A stretch of 64,000 bases of DNA from Motiliproteus sp036961355 (GCA_036961355.1 JBALVL010000008.1:1-64000); one strand, 5' to 3'. Counted from the first letter of the stretch, positions 16,912-26,584 are shown. The notes: generated by a model from the sequence alone, not told the origin. Program-made: numbers and translations.

Positions 16912-17676
16912 TTAACCTGCCAATTGAGGCCGTTGCAGCGGTATTTGTTGTAGCTGCCACTGCGCCCGCTTGTAGAGTTTTTTCAGGTGTGAGTTGAGTT
17001 GCGGCACGACCGTGCTGTTATCGATCTGTTTATGCTGGCAAAACAACGCTAAGGCGAACAGCGCTTCATCCTGCGACAGAAAGGCTTGTCGCTGAGCCGC
17101 CAGTTTACCACAACTGCCGCACCCTCCGGCAAAAGCAAAGGCGCTGTTTGTCATCGGTACGCCGAACCCCAGGTAGATCGCTACCAGTTCGACCAGTAAT
17201 GGCCATTGTTGCGTTTCGATAGCGGGTGGTTGCTCGGTTTGCTGGGCCAGCGCATGAGCCAGTGATTGGGCGAAACTGCTGATCATCGCTTGTGGTTCGT
17301 TAACCTGCGCCGGATTGAAGTAGACCCGTAACGGGGGACCGGCAACGGGCGCCAGTTGCTGTCCCTGTTGCAGGGTTAGGGGCAAGATGGCTTGTTGGTC
17401 GTCTTGTTGCGGCGCGTGTTGTGCCAGGTTAAGCAGCAGTGTTGGCCAGTGGTTCAGACCGGCATAGTGCTTAACCCGGTCGAACAGTATCTGTGCCATC
17501 GCTTGATGGTTGTCGGCTTTACCCGGAAAGTGATTGTTATCGGGCAGCACCAGAATGGTGGTCTGCTCAAAAAAATCACCATCAAACTGTTGCACGATCC
17601 ACTCAAACTGCTGGCAGATCCAGGCGGCAGACGGGTCGTCGAGCAGTGGTTTGGGCTTGAATAGATTCGCTAACAT
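16912..17676 (-). CDS. Uncharacterised protein with GGCGSCG motif, divergent from yfbR
   Basis: A protein of about 254 residues. An N-terminal helical block (FKPKPLLDDPSAAWICQQFEW) is followed by strands TTILVLPDNNHFPGK. In the centre LLVELVAIYLGFGVPMTNSAF resembles the membrane-facing helix of peptidase-like proteins but lacks HExxH, and it is followed at once by a GGCGSCG motif that could bind a metal. The C-terminal part is helical and rich in Gln. I cannot assign a function. The ATG at 17676 is preferred over a frame reaching 17784. It is divergent from yfbR across about 245 bp. Confidence 0.6.
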   Translation of the reverse strand: MLANLFKPKPLLDDPSAAWICQQFEWIVQQFDGDFFEQTTILVLPDNNHFPGKADNHQAMAQILFDRVKHYAGLNHWPTLLLNLAQHAPQQDDQQAILPLTLQQGQQLAPVAGPPLRVYFNPAQVNEPQAMISSFAQSLAHALAQQTEQPPAIETQQWPLLVELVAIYLGFGVPMTNSAFAFAGGCGSCGKLAAQRQAFLSQDEALFALALFCQHKQIDNSTVVPQLNSHLKKLYKRAQWQLQQIPLQRPQLAG

Positions 17677-17921
17677 GGTGTGATCCGGACAGAGAGGTCG
17701 ATAGATTGCAATCAGAGTGCTATTGCAGCAGTTGCCAAGCCTTGATGCAACCGTGTCTGGAGAGAGGTCTACCTCACTAGCCACAGAACTTTGTTTGGAT
17801 TGGGCTGTGGTCTGATGATAACCGCGTTATGATCGGTCGCCAGCGGCCGATAAGTTGTTGGTTTTGACTATTCAAGTGTTGGCTGTGACCAGCCCGACAG
17901 TTTTTTACCGAGGAAGACGCA

Positions 17922-18545
17922 GTGACCAGCCATTTCTTTGCTTATATCGACAAACTCCGGTGGGTGATTCGTTGGGGGCTTAAGCGTAATACCGTGCCGG
18001 AAAACGTCAAAGAGCACTCATGGGACGTGGCCACCATCGCCCACGCGCTGGCGGTGATCCGCAATCGCATCTACGGTGGTCAGGTCGATGTTAACGCGGT
18101 GGTGGTAGCGGCGATCTATCATGATTCCGTTGAGGCAGTTTGTTCAGACCTGATCACGCCAGTGAAATATCATTCGCACAAAATCCGCGATGCGTTCAAG
18201 GAGATCGAGCTGACTGCCGAGAAAGAGCTGGTAGCGATGCTGCCGGAAGAGTTGCGTGACGACTTTGCCCGTTACCTGATGGAGGAGAACCTGCCGCAGG
18301 AGCATCAGCAACTGGTTAAAATGGCAGACTCGATTACCGCCTACCTCAAGTGTCAGATGGAACTCAAGAACGGCAATATGCAGTTCTCCAAGGCGTCCGA
18401 GTCGATCTGGAATCGACTCAAGGGCTACGACCAGCCCGAGATTGAATACTTCCTCAGGGTGTTTGCACCAAGCTACGAGTTAACCCTCGATGAAATTTTG
18501 GCACCGGGAGTGGATACTGCGCCAGTATTGAACGAGGTTGAATAG
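17922..18545 (+). CDS. yfbR: 5'-deoxynucleotidase YfbR (HD domain)
   Basis: A 207-residue HD-domain phosphohydrolase that removes the 5'-phosphate of deoxynucleoside monophosphates in nucleotide salvage. The nucleotide-contacting RWG is at 17-19, the first metal His in EHSWD (His32), the HD pair at His67-Asp68 in YHDSVE, and the last Asp in KMADSITAY near 137. The sequence after the HD pair (EAVCSDLITPVKY) matches YfbR, which has TGDLPTPVKY there. The start is GTG at 17922. The helicase gene starts 3 bp after its stop codon, so they share a transcript. Confidence 0.93.
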   Translation: MTSHFFAYIDKLRWVIRWGLKRNTVPENVKEHSWDVATIAHALAVIRNRIYGGQVDVNAVVVAAIYHDSVEAVCSDLITPVKYHSHKIRDAFKEIELTAEKELVAMLPEELRDDFARYLMEENLPQEHQQLVKMADSITAYLKCQMELKNGNMQFSKASESIWNRLKGYDQPEIEYFLRVFAPSYELTLDEILAPGVDTAPVLNEVE

Positions 18546-18548
18546 TCA

Positions 18549-20540
18549 ATGGCCGTGTCGATGACAGGGACTACGGCTCCTTTGTCTCCCGAGGACGTAC
18601 TGCAGCAACAGTTTCGGCTCGATAGCTTCCGGCCAGGGCAGGAAACGGTAGTTGGCGCCTTATTGCAGGGCCGCTCGGCACTGGCTATTTTTCCGACCGG
18701 GGGTGGTAAAAGCCTCTGTTACCAGCTTCCGGCGCTGCTGCTTGACGGCCTGACACTGGTAGTATCGCCGCTGATCGCGCTGATGAAAGATCAGGTCGAT
18801 GCGCTGCAACGTTTGGGTATTGCTGCCGAACGGCTGGATTCCTCACTCGACGGTGATCAGGTCCGCGCACTGTATGACCGGTTGCAGCGCGCCGAGATTA
18901 AGTTGCTGTATGTGTCCCCCGAGCGCCTAAAGAACGAACGGTTTGTCGAACGATTACAGCGCGTCCGTATCGCCTTGATGGCGGTTGATGAAGCACACTG
19001 TATCTCCGAATGGGGCCACAATTTCCGACCCGATTATCTGAAATTGGCCGAATTGGCCAAAACGCTCAGAGTCGAGCGGATACTGGCACTAACCGCTACC
19101 GCAACCCCCGAGGTCGCGGCGGATATACGGCGACAATTTGTTATCGATCCCGCCGATCATATCCAGACCAGTTTTAGCCGTCCCAACCTGTCGCTGAGTT
19201 GTCGTGTTTGCAGCGCGGAACAGCGCATGCCGTTGCTGGTTGAGGGACTGCAGCAGTTACGCCCGGGTGCGGCTGCGATTGTCTACGTGACCTTGCAACA
19301 TACTGCCGAAGAGGTGGCGGCGGCGTTACAGCAGCAAGGCTTTGCCGCCGCCTTTTACCATGCCGGTATGCCCGATGAGCAGCGTAGTTCGGTACAGAAC
19401 GCGTTTATGAACGGCACGTTGCAGATCGTAGTGGCGACCATCGCCTTCGGCATGGGGATCGATAAAAGCGATATCCGTGCGATCTTCCATTACAACCTGC
19501 CAAAATCGATCGAAAACTATGTCCAGGAGATCGGCCGGGCCGGGCGCGATGGTGCCCCGTCTAGCTGTCAGCTGTTGGCCTGCGCCGATGACTGTCGGGT
19601 GCTCGCCAACTTTAGTTATGGGGATACTCCCTCAGCGCCGAGCTTGCAGCAGTTGCTCGCTAAGCTGTTAACGCCGCAACCTGACGGCCAGCTCGATGTC
19701 AGCACCTATCAGCTATCGACCGCTTGTGACATTCGTCCGCTGGTGATCAATACGGTGCTGACTTACCTTGAACTCGACGGCGTACTGGCGGCGACAGGTC
19801 CGTTCTATACCGAATACAAGGTGGCTTTTGTCGACTCAGCCGAGACCATCTGCGATCGCTTTGAATCGGCCGAGCGGCAGCAATTTTTGCGGCAACTGTT
19901 TGCAGCGGGAACGATGGGACGCAAATGGCTGACGCTGGATATGACTACCATCGAAGCCACGTTGAGCACGCCGGGAATGCCTCAGTTCAAAAGCCGGGTG
20001 ACCAAGGCGCTCGACTATCTGCAGCAGCAGGGCTGGATCGAAACCTCGGTCAGTGGTTTAAGGCAGGGCTATCGGCAACTTCGTCAGCCCGATCCTGAGG
20101 CGTTACTGACATCGATGGTGGCGCAGTTTGAGAGTCGCGAACGGCGCGATATCGACCGCATCGACAGGGTGCTCGATTACAGCAATCACCCCGGTTGCCT
20201 GGCATGTTATCTGCTCGACTATTTTGGCGAGCAGGGAGGCGCGCCATGCGGTAACTGTGATCGTTGCCGACAGTTAGCGCAACAGACATTGGCGCGGCCC
20301 GCCGCCGGACCCCTAACCGAACAGCAGTTGCTAATAGTCGAGGCACTGCAGGCTGAAAGTCATGTCGCTCTACAGCAACCCAGACAGTTGAGCCGTTTTT
20401 TGTGTGGTCTACCCAGCCCGGCGACGGGACGTTCGAAACTGCGTCAGCACCGCAGCTTTGGTGCGCTATCGCAGCTGTCATTCCAGGCAGTATTAGCGGC
20501 AGTTGAGGATAGGTCGGCTGTCGACAATAAGGTGGGGTGA
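18549..20540 (+). CDS. RecQ-family ATP-dependent DNA helicase
   Basis: A 663-residue superfamily 2 DNA helicase. Motif I is TGGGKS with Lys54, motif II DEAH is at 147-150 followed by CISEWGHNFRPDY, and motif VI is in QEIGRAGRDG. A zinc site CLACYLLDYFGEQ...CGNCDRC lies near 549-570. The last 90 residues do not look like an HRDC domain but like a winged-helix block (SRFLCGLPSPATGRSKLRQH). The protein is longer than classical RecQ (about 610), and I take it as the longer RecQ-like type that occurs beside the true RecQ in many gammaproteobacteria. It follows yfbR directly. Confidence 0.9.
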   Translation: MAVSMTGTTAPLSPEDVLQQQFRLDSFRPGQETVVGALLQGRSALAIFPTGGGKSLCYQLPALLLDGLTLVVSPLIALMKDQVDALQRLGIAAERLDSSLDGDQVRALYDRLQRAEIKLLYVSPERLKNERFVERLQRVRIALMAVDEAHCISEWGHNFRPDYLKLAELAKTLRVERILALTATATPEVAADIRRQFVIDPADHIQTSFSRPNLSLSCRVCSAEQRMPLLVEGLQQLRPGAAAIVYVTLQHTAEEVAAALQQQGFAAAFYHAGMPDEQRSSVQNAFMNGTLQIVVATIAFGMGIDKSDIRAIFHYNLPKSIENYVQEIGRAGRDGAPSSCQLLACADDCRVLANFSYGDTPSAPSLQQLLAKLLTPQPDGQLDVSTYQLSTACDIRPLVINTVLTYLELDGVLAATGPFYTEYKVAFVDSAETICDRFESAERQQFLRQLFAAGTMGRKWLTLDMTTIEATLSTPGMPQFKSRVTKALDYLQQQGWIETSVSGLRQGYRQLRQPDPEALLTSMVAQFESRERRDIDRIDRVLDYSNHPGCLACYLLDYFGEQGGAPCGNCDRCRQLAQQTLARPAAGPLTEQQLLIVEALQAESHVALQQPRQLSRFLCGLPSPATGRSKLRQHRSFGALSQLSFQAVLAAVEDRSAVDNKVG

Positions 20541-20560
20541 GGAAGATGACGTAAGACAGT

Positions 20561-20590
20561 GCTCGCCAGCGGGCTGGCGAGCTTGTTGTT
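20561..20590 (+). terminator. Terminator of the yfbR-helicase operon
   Basis: A perfect 9-bp stem GCTCGCCAG/CTGGCGAGC with a 4-nt loop is followed by a T-rich stretch (TTGTTGTTTG). It lies 20 bp after the helicase stop codon, between convergent genes. Confidence 0.8.
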
Positions 20591-20627
20591 TGAATTTTGT
20601 AGTCAGGATTTAGTAGTCAGAATTTTG

Positions 20628-21131
20628 TCAGAGCTGTCTTAGCATCCACACATCACAGCCGCCATGCGGAGTCCCCGCCAGCGGCTCGGTGAGCGTTTCA
20701 AATCCCAGCTTGTGATACAGCGCGATGGCATCGGTCATCGAGGCGACCGTATCGAGGTAGCACTGCTGATAGCCCTGCGCTAGGGCGAAGTCCAGACACT
20801 GCTGGGTTAAGGCCTGGCCGATTCCGAGACCGCGAGCTTCGGGGCTGAGAAACAACTTACGAAGCTCGCAGATCCGGCGGCTGCCGTTAAACGGTGCGAT
20901 CCCACCACCACCTACCACCCGACCGGCAATCATTGCGACCAGATAGCGGCTGCCCAGATCCTGACCGCAACCATAGTAACGACTCATGGCGCCGACCTCG
21001 GCATCGGACGGACCGAAGCCATCGCCGATGGCACCAAATTCGGTACCGACTGCGTGGATAATCGCCGCGATTGCCGGGTCTTGATCGGCATGGATCGGTT
21101 CGATCCGGTAACCGCTTAAGGCGCTGCTCAT
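20628..21131 (-). CDS. GNAT family N-acetyltransferase
   Basis: A 167-residue acetyl-CoA-dependent acetyltransferase of the GNAT fold. The coenzyme-binding motif A reads LFLSPEARGLGIGQALTQQCLDFA (about 92-115), with the R/Q-x-x-G-x-G/A pattern as RGLGIG. The upstream strand GGGGIAPF and the end ALYHKLGFETL are also typical. The acceptor substrate is not readable. It is a monocistronic gene opposite the helicase gene. Confidence 0.9.
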   Translation of the reverse strand: MSSALSGYRIEPIHADQDPAIAAIIHAVGTEFGAIGDGFGPSDAEVGAMSRYYGCGQDLGSRYLVAMIAGRVVGGGGIAPFNGSRRICELRKLFLSPEARGLGIGQALTQQCLDFALAQGYQQCYLDTVASMTDAIALYHKLGFETLTEPLAGTPHGGCDVWMLRQL

Positions 21132-21164
21132 TGGATCGTTTCGAGTCGGGTTATCATCGTTCGA

Positions 21165-22520
21165 TCAATACGCAGTTGGCAGCATCGATTCGATCGGGAA
21201 CGGCTGGCCGTTGACGACCAGTTGGCCATCGTTGAGTTCGGCTTTGATCTGCAGTTTGGGTTGTCCTGCTCCGTTCGCGATCGCTTGTTCGACAACGATA
21301 CCCTGCTCGAACAGCTGGGGGAGCTGAGCTGCGATCGGTAGCGCCATGGCGATCTGAGGATCGGTTTCGATAAACAGACTGGCCTTAAGACCGTCGATCA
21401 GCTGTCGCGGGTTGGTGATATCCAGTGGGTGAAGTCCGTTAGCCAGGCCGCGGAATTCAACATCCAGACTAGCGTCGAGCTGGCCGTCCAGTGCCTCAAC
21501 CTGGTAGCTTTGATTGAACTGCAAACCGGGCTGCATAAATGCACTGACCAGTTCACGAAGCTGCGCCTCGGAAGGTGTTGCGGTTGGTTGCTGGTTGGTC
21601 TGAGCCAGTAACTGCTGCCATTGTTCTACAGCTGCCGGATTGATCTGTTTGACTTGGTAGGTTGCGGAGGCGGCGGTAACCGGTAACTCACCGTCAATGT
21701 TTGCGATCTTGATAGACTCGGTGACATCGATCTTGCCGTTACTCTGTTGCTGCTCGACCTCAAGACTCAGGCCTTGCAGCGCCAGTTTTATCGCGGGCTG
21801 GTTGACCTCGATCGATGGTAGGTTAAGGATGAAATGACCGGTTGCCAGTGGGTCGTTGACGTCGCTGTAATCGAAGCGACCGTGGCCGGTTGCCGAGCTG
21901 ACCGAACCGTGCTCATTGTTGAGACGGACACTGCCGACTGTCAGCGTCCCTTGAGTCTGGCCGCTGTCGATATCGCTGCGGCTGCTGACCTGGCTACCCT
22001 CAAAGACCAGCTTCTTATTATCCTCCTGAATCTGGATCGGGGGGATTAGCGCATCAAGCTGTAGTTGGCGATCGAAGCTTAGCGAATGGTTGATCGTGAC
22101 AAGCCGCGAGAGGTCGAACCCTGTCCCGAGCAGCTGCTGGAGTTCGCTTTTAGTTTTTTCGTCCAAGCCCTGTAGCGCGAGCTGGGTTTGGCCGGCGGCG
22201 AGCCCTAGTTGGATGCCGTCAGGAGTGAACAGCAACGGACCGTATTGCAGATCGGCATTGAGTGCTACCGTCAGCGGCTGCTTAGGTTCGGGTTGACCGG
22301 TGACGACTAATAGCTCAAGCGTTGCGGTGCCGGTAAACAGACTGTGTTCCAGATTGGAGTTGACCAGTTGTAGTTGGTATAGCGGTGCGGTTTGCAGCAG
22401 TGTCGCGACCTGGCGATCAAAGGCTTGCTGCGTCAGTGTCCGCCCCATATAGCTGAACGTTGCGCTTAGTCCGATCAAAGCGATCAGTCCTATAACTGTG
22501 ATGGTGCTCCATTTTTTCAT
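21165..22520 (-). CDS. YdgA-like DUF945 protein
   Basis: A protein of about 451 residues with a single N-terminal membrane segment (STITVIGLIALIGLSATFSYMG) and a long repetitive part rich in beta strands, expected in the periplasm. This is the layout of the DUF945/YdgA family, members of which in enteric bacteria are linked to cell envelope function and swarming. The ATG at 22520 is chosen because CAGGGAA lies 7 bases before it; a frame extension to 22571 has no such site. It is a single gene. Confidence 0.8.
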   Translation of the reverse strand: MKKWSTITVIGLIALIGLSATFSYMGRTLTQQAFDRQVATLLQTAPLYQLQLVNSNLEHSLFTGTATLELLVVTGQPEPKQPLTVALNADLQYGPLLFTPDGIQLGLAAGQTQLALQGLDEKTKSELQQLLGTGFDLSRLVTINHSLSFDRQLQLDALIPPIQIQEDNKKLVFEGSQVSSRSDIDSGQTQGTLTVGSVRLNNEHGSVSSATGHGRFDYSDVNDPLATGHFILNLPSIEVNQPAIKLALQGLSLEVEQQQSNGKIDVTESIKIANIDGELPVTAASATYQVKQINPAAVEQWQQLLAQTNQQPTATPSEAQLRELVSAFMQPGLQFNQSYQVEALDGQLDASLDVEFRGLANGLHPLDITNPRQLIDGLKASLFIETDPQIAMALPIAAQLPQLFEQGIVVEQAIANGAGQPKLQIKAELNDGQLVVNGQPFPIESMLPTAY

Positions 22521-22834
22521 TTTGGTTCCCTGCGGTTTGAGGTGGAAGGCGTTAAGTAACAGGTTGGTCAAGTTAAGTCGATGCGGGTGCCTGGAACATT
22601 AATTGACTTAACCGCTGCTCTGATAAGCGATGTCGCGAACTATAGCAGAGCGCTGTGATGAAGTAATTAGTCAGGGCCGGTAGTGCCGATCGGTGGGCGT
22701 AACGGTAAAGGCCGGCAAGCCGAGGATGGTCGGCAAAGGTCGTGTTTTATCGTCGGGTTTAAAGCTTGGGCTTACCTGATTACCCACAATGCTCAGCTAA
22801 AGTCATCACCCAGCCACGTCTGCACCATGGTCTG

Positions 22835-22859
22835 TGTAGGAGCTGAGTCCCCTCGGTGA
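22835..22859 (+). repeat. REP-like palindrome, copy 1 (divergent)
   Basis: A 25-bp element beginning TGTAGGAG, with arms CTGAG/CTCGG around TCCC. It keeps the head and layout of the three closer copies (22991, 29417, 30229) but has several changes in both arms. It faces copy 2 across about 130 bp. Confidence 0.7.
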
Positions 22860-22990
22860 TCTTTACCGCCTTACCGCATCTATGCCTTCAGGGTAGATGC
22901 CACAGGCTGTCATCTCTGGCCGTTACTAGCTGTCACGCTCGTACCGGATTGGCGACAATGTTTCATCCTTGAAACCAAAAGATCAAAAGA

Positions 22991-23015
22991 TCGCCCAGGG
23001 GACTGGGCTCCTACA
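22991..23015 (-). repeat. REP-like palindrome, copy 2
   Basis: Read on the minus strand it gives TGTAGGAGCCCAG, a 4-nt loop and CTGGGCGA. It differs from the copies at 29417 and 30229 only in the loop (TCCC instead of TCCT). It lies inverted relative to copy 1, the arrangement known for paired REPs. Confidence 0.85.
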
Positions 23016-23129
23016 AGCGCGTTCCTCTGGGCAATGGATATCTAAAATACAACGTTGTTTACCGATGGCGATAGAGCTTAGCTTGGTAGGTAATCAGGTG
23101 GGTTTATGCCCAATATCTACCGCCGAAGT

Positions 23130-24278
23130 TCACAGCTGGAAGCGGTCGTTACGCTGGCTGATCATCTCGCCGTGGCGTTTGTACAGCCGTGGCACTCGCT
23201 CGGAGATCGAGCAGGTGATCTCATAGTTGATGGTATTAAGGTCGTTGGCAGCGTCAGTGACGGTGATTAGGTCACCTAACAAGGTCACCTGAGTACCGGC
23301 CGTGATGTTGGCATCAACCCGTATCATGCTCTGATCCATGCAGATCCGACCAATCAGTGGAAACCGCTTGCCTGAGATCTCAATCTCTCGGTCCTGATGG
23401 TAGCGCAGCCAGCCGTCGGCATAACCGACCGGTAGGGTCGCGACATGTTGATCGCAGTCGGCTTGGTAAGTGGCGCCGTAACCGACCTTATCGCCGGTTG
23501 TTATCGCTTTGACCTGAGTGATGCGCGTATGCAACGAGAACGCTTGCTGCAGTTCGAACGGTAGCTGCAGGTCGTCGCTTGGCGGCAGACCGTACATGGC
23601 GATGCCCAACCGACCCGCATTGCAGCACGACTGCCGAGCGTGGCGTAGCATAGCCGCACTGTTGGACTGATGTATCAGCTCAAATTGACCGAGATCGGTG
23701 TCACGGGTGAGCCTGTCGAAATTTTCCAGTTGCTGCTGGTAGATTGTCTCATCGCCGTCGGCGGTGGCGAAATGGGTAAACAGGCCGCAGAGGTTGAAAG
23801 CGGAGTTGCTTCGTAGCAGGCGGCAGGCTTCGGCAAACTGATGCTGCTGACGCATACCGATGCGGTTCATACCGGTATCAAGCTTGATATGAATATCGAC
23901 GGGCGCGCTTTCGCCCTCTGCCTCTTTCTCTCCTTGATAACCTGCAGCGGCTTCGACCCAGTCGAGATCGTGCGCGGTGATTGCGATATTGAGCTTGGCA
24001 GCAACGCCAATGTCTTCGACCCGAATCGGTCCCATCACCAAAATAGGTGTTTGTTCGAAAGCGCGACGAAGATGGATCGCCTCATCGAGGAGTGCAACCG
24101 CCAGATGGGTAGCACCGGCTTCCAGCGCGGTGCGGGCAACCTCAACATCGCCGTGGCCGTAAGCGTTGGCTTTGACCACGGCGAACAGATATTCAAGACC
24201 GCTGTGTGCTTTGATCTGCGAGACATTGTGGAAGATCCGATCCAGATCGATCTCGGCCCAAGTGTCTCGGTAGAACAT
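23130..24278 (-). CDS. alr: Alanine racemase
   Basis: A 382-residue PLP enzyme that interconverts L- and D-alanine. The PLP lysine is Lys36 in AVVKANAYGHG, and the second catalytic residue is the Tyr in VGYGATYQAD. IKLDTGMNRIG and LPVGYADGW are further family blocks. It makes D-Ala for peptidoglycan. Here it lies downstream of a D-amino acid aminotransferase on the same strand, 113 bp apart, and near the 5-oxoprolinase genes, so a catabolic link between D-Ala and D-Glu is plausible. Whether this is the only racemase of the cell is not known. Confidence 0.95.
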   Translation of the reverse strand: MFYRDTWAEIDLDRIFHNVSQIKAHSGLEYLFAVVKANAYGHGDVEVARTALEAGATHLAVALLDEAIHLRRAFEQTPILVMGPIRVEDIGVAAKLNIAITAHDLDWVEAAAGYQGEKEAEGESAPVDIHIKLDTGMNRIGMRQQHQFAEACRLLRSNSAFNLCGLFTHFATADGDETIYQQQLENFDRLTRDTDLGQFELIHQSNSAAMLRHARQSCCNAGRLGIAMYGLPPSDDLQLPFELQQAFSLHTRITQVKAITTGDKVGYGATYQADCDQHVATLPVGYADGWLRYHQDREIEISGKRFPLIGRICMDQSMIRVDANITAGTQVTLLGDLITVTDAANDLNTINYEITCSISERVPRLYKRHGEMISQRNDRFQL

Positions 24279-24391
24279 GGCTCACTCCTGCGGTTGTTAA
24301 GCAGCTTACCGGCCTTAGGGTATACATAGGTCCGGTGAGCTGTGGTTCGTGCTAAATGTTACGATCTGGCGCGACGGTTAATAGCCGACTG

Positions 24392-25249
24392 TTAATACTC
24401 GTATTTAGCGGCGGAGTAGAGCTTAGACGCGGCTTCCCAAACTGGGCCGACCTTACCGTCGTTAACCGGCTTGCCATCGATCTCGATAACCGGAGCCATC
24501 TCTTTGGATGAACTGGTGATCCAGACTTCGTCGGCGTCCAGTACGTCCTGTTTGCTGACGACGCGTTCTAGTGTTTTGATTGAGCCATCTTTACCGAGGA
24601 TGCTCAAAATCAGCAGACGGGTGATGCCTGGCAGAATTTGATTGTCCAGCGGTGGCGTGATCACGACGCCGTCTTTAACGATAAAGACGTTGCAGGCACC
24701 GGCCTCGGTCAGGTTGCCTTCGGTGTTGAACAGCAGAATCTCATTGTTACCGGCGGCATGCCCCTCTTGGAAGTGCAGCACGTTACCGAGCAGCGCGGTG
24801 GATTTGATGTTGCAACGTCTCCAGCGTAAGTCTTCGGCAGTTGCAACCTTATAACCGTTGGCGGTTTCACGGTTGGGTTCTTGCGGTAGCGGGATCTCGA
24901 AAGCCATGCAGAATACGGTGGGCTCAACCCCTTCAGGGAAGGCGTGGAAACGCTTGGTGTCGGCGCCACGGCTGACATGTAGGTAGATACCTAGGTTGCC
25001 ACCGCCATTCTTGTCCGCCAGCGTCTGGCAGATATCTTGCCATTGGGCATGATCCCAGTGAAGCTGGATACCCAGCGCTGCCAAACCGTCGATCATGCGG
25101 TCGATGTGAGGACCGAAACCAACCATCTTGCCGCAGTAGGAGGGGATGACTTCATAGATGCCGTCGCCGAACAGAAAGCCGCGATCCAGTGGTGAGATCT
25201 TGGCCTCTTCGATTGGCAGGTAGGATCCATTCAGATAAACGATGCTCAT
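24392..25249 (-). CDS. dat: D-amino acid aminotransferase
   Basis: A 285-residue class IV PLP aminotransferase. The PLP lysine is Lys149 in RRCNIKSTAL. Tyr32 (in FGDGIYEV), Arg100 and His102 (in RFHAFP) match the three residues by which D-amino acid aminotransferase grips the substrate carboxylate, which separates it from branched-chain aminotransferases. The enzyme exchanges amino groups between D-Ala, D-Glu and D-Asp and their oxoacids. The start at 25249 is set by AGGAG 6 bases upstream; an ATG two codons earlier is too close. The racemase downstream supplies or removes D-Ala. Confidence 0.9.
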   Translation of the reverse strand: MSIVYLNGSYLPIEEAKISPLDRGFLFGDGIYEVIPSYCGKMVGFGPHIDRMIDGLAALGIQLHWDHAQWQDICQTLADKNGGGNLGIYLHVSRGADTKRFHAFPEGVEPTVFCMAFEIPLPQEPNRETANGYKVATAEDLRWRRCNIKSTALLGNVLHFQEGHAAGNNEILLFNTEGNLTEAGACNVFIVKDGVVITPPLDNQILPGITRLLILSILGKDGSIKTLERVVSKQDVLDADEVWITSSSKEMAPVIEIDGKPVNDGKVGPVWEAASKLYSAAKYEY

Positions 25250-25463
25250 AGTCATCTCCTTCAGTCGTTGCTGTTGTCCCGCGGCTGTCGATGGTGCTGA
25301 TAACAGAGGCAGCAAGGGGTAGGTTAAGTGTAGGTGTCTAGCGCCGCTGCGATGTTGCAGCGGGCGGACATTCTAGCAAGTCGTAGAAAGTTGTTTCTTC
25401 TGTATTTCGTATAAAATAAAGTAATAACCCCTATCTAGTGTCAATTATATCGAACAAGGGGCT

Positions 25464-26360
25464 TTATTTGTTGTTTTTGTTGGTAATATCGCGGGCAGTT
25501 TTGGCCAGTAACCGAGGCAGTAAGCGGTCGTCGTCGAGCCGCCAGCTGCAGCAAAAATCGAGCGCTGGTGGTTGTTGTGGTACCGACAGTTTGTGCAGTT
25601 TCCCATGTGACAAACTCTGTTGTAGCAAAGGCTCGGGCAGTAGCGCGATCCCCACCCCTTGTTCGGCCAGCCCCAGCAGGCTCGATACCGAACTGCAGGT
25701 GTGCAGTTGGGGTCGATCGTCGCCAAGCTGGCTAAACAGTTGTTGCAGATAGAACCAGGGGCGGGTGTTTCGCGGAAAACTCAGCACCGGGAAACTCAGT
25801 GCCGGGTGCTGATCTGATTGAGCTTTGCTACCTTGCGCAGGGATCAGGGACGGTGCTGCTACCCACTGTTGCGCGTAGCTGCACAGCGGTTCGGTGATCA
25901 GGCCCGCCGAAGGGGCTTCTTGCACCATCAGCGCCAGATCAAGCTGTAGATCGTTTAATTGGCGGTTTAGTACCGTACTGACATCAACACTGATCTCAAA
26001 CTCAAGCAGGGGAAATTGTTCTCCCCAGCGCTGCAACATCTGGGTTAGCCAGAGGTTGGCCAAGGTATCGGTAATGCCGATCCGAATCACCCCTTGTTCG
26101 GGGGTGTCGAGTTGTAGCTGCTGTTTCATCTCCTGCGCCACCGCCAGCACTTTTTCGGCGTAGGGTAGGGTCTGCATTCCGCGAGGGGTGAGTCGGGTGC
26201 CGCTCTTATCACGCATGAACAGCTTTACACCCAGTTCATCTTCGAGTGTTTTGATGCGGGCTGATACTGCCGGTTGCGAGGTGTTGAGCTGTTCGGCAGC
26301 GGCGTGAAAACTGCCAGTGCGGGCGACACGGATGAAAGTTTCGAGGTTACGGGTGCGCAT
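25464..26360 (-). CDS. LysR-family transcriptional regulator
   Basis: A 298-residue LysR-type regulator. The N-terminal winged helix-turn-helix is RNLETFIRVARTGSFHAAAEQLNTSQPAVSARIKTLE, followed by a linker helix and a two-lobe effector domain. It lies between the DUF4392 gene and dat, all on the same strand, with gaps of about 300 and 215 bp, so it could control either set. The effector might be a D-amino acid or 5-oxoproline; this is inferred from the neighbours only. Confidence 0.92.
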   Translation of the reverse strand: MRTRNLETFIRVARTGSFHAAAEQLNTSQPAVSARIKTLEDELGVKLFMRDKSGTRLTPRGMQTLPYAEKVLAVAQEMKQQLQLDTPEQGVIRIGITDTLANLWLTQMLQRWGEQFPLLEFEISVDVSTVLNRQLNDLQLDLALMVQEAPSAGLITEPLCSYAQQWVAAPSLIPAQGSKAQSDQHPALSFPVLSFPRNTRPWFYLQQLFSQLGDDRPQLHTCSSVSSLLGLAEQGVGIALLPEPLLQQSLSHGKLHKLSVPQQPPALDFCCSWRLDDDRLLPRLLAKTARDITNKNNK

Positions 26361-26524
26361 GAATCGGCTTCACAGGGATCGGCGGTGGATAGAATCAACG
26401 CTGTTAGATAACAAACATTGATCAGATTCTTGATCGCATGATGACCCAGAATGGGCTGAGGTGAAAGGTGCTAGTAATTAGGCTGCACCGTGGCGTAAGT
26501 AGGAGTAGCCGGTGGAGGCGCAGG

Positions 26525-26584
26525 AACCCGCTTTGGCAGAGCGACCCAAAAGGCTGCACGGGGTGCGCTTCTGCACTGCGGGTT
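26525..26584. repeat. 60-bp inverted repeat in the gap before the DUF4392 stop
   Basis: Outer arms AACCCGC (26525-26531) and GCGGGTT (26578-26584) enclose inner arms GCAGAGCG and CGCTTCTGC with one bulge. It is followed at about 26608-26620 by a short perfect palindrome CGCGG-GCC-CCGCG. It sits in the 300-bp gap (26361-26663) that ends the DUF4392 transcript and precedes the LysR gene. No gene is visible in this gap. Confidence 0.6.

Larger units (their letters stand above)
22521..23129. other. Gene-free region with an inverted pair of REP-like elements
   Basis: No gene is visible in about 600 bp. The stretch carries two facing copies of the 25-bp REP-like palindrome (22835-22859 and 22991-23015, listed separately). 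The remaining sequence shows no structure I can name. Confidence 0.5.
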
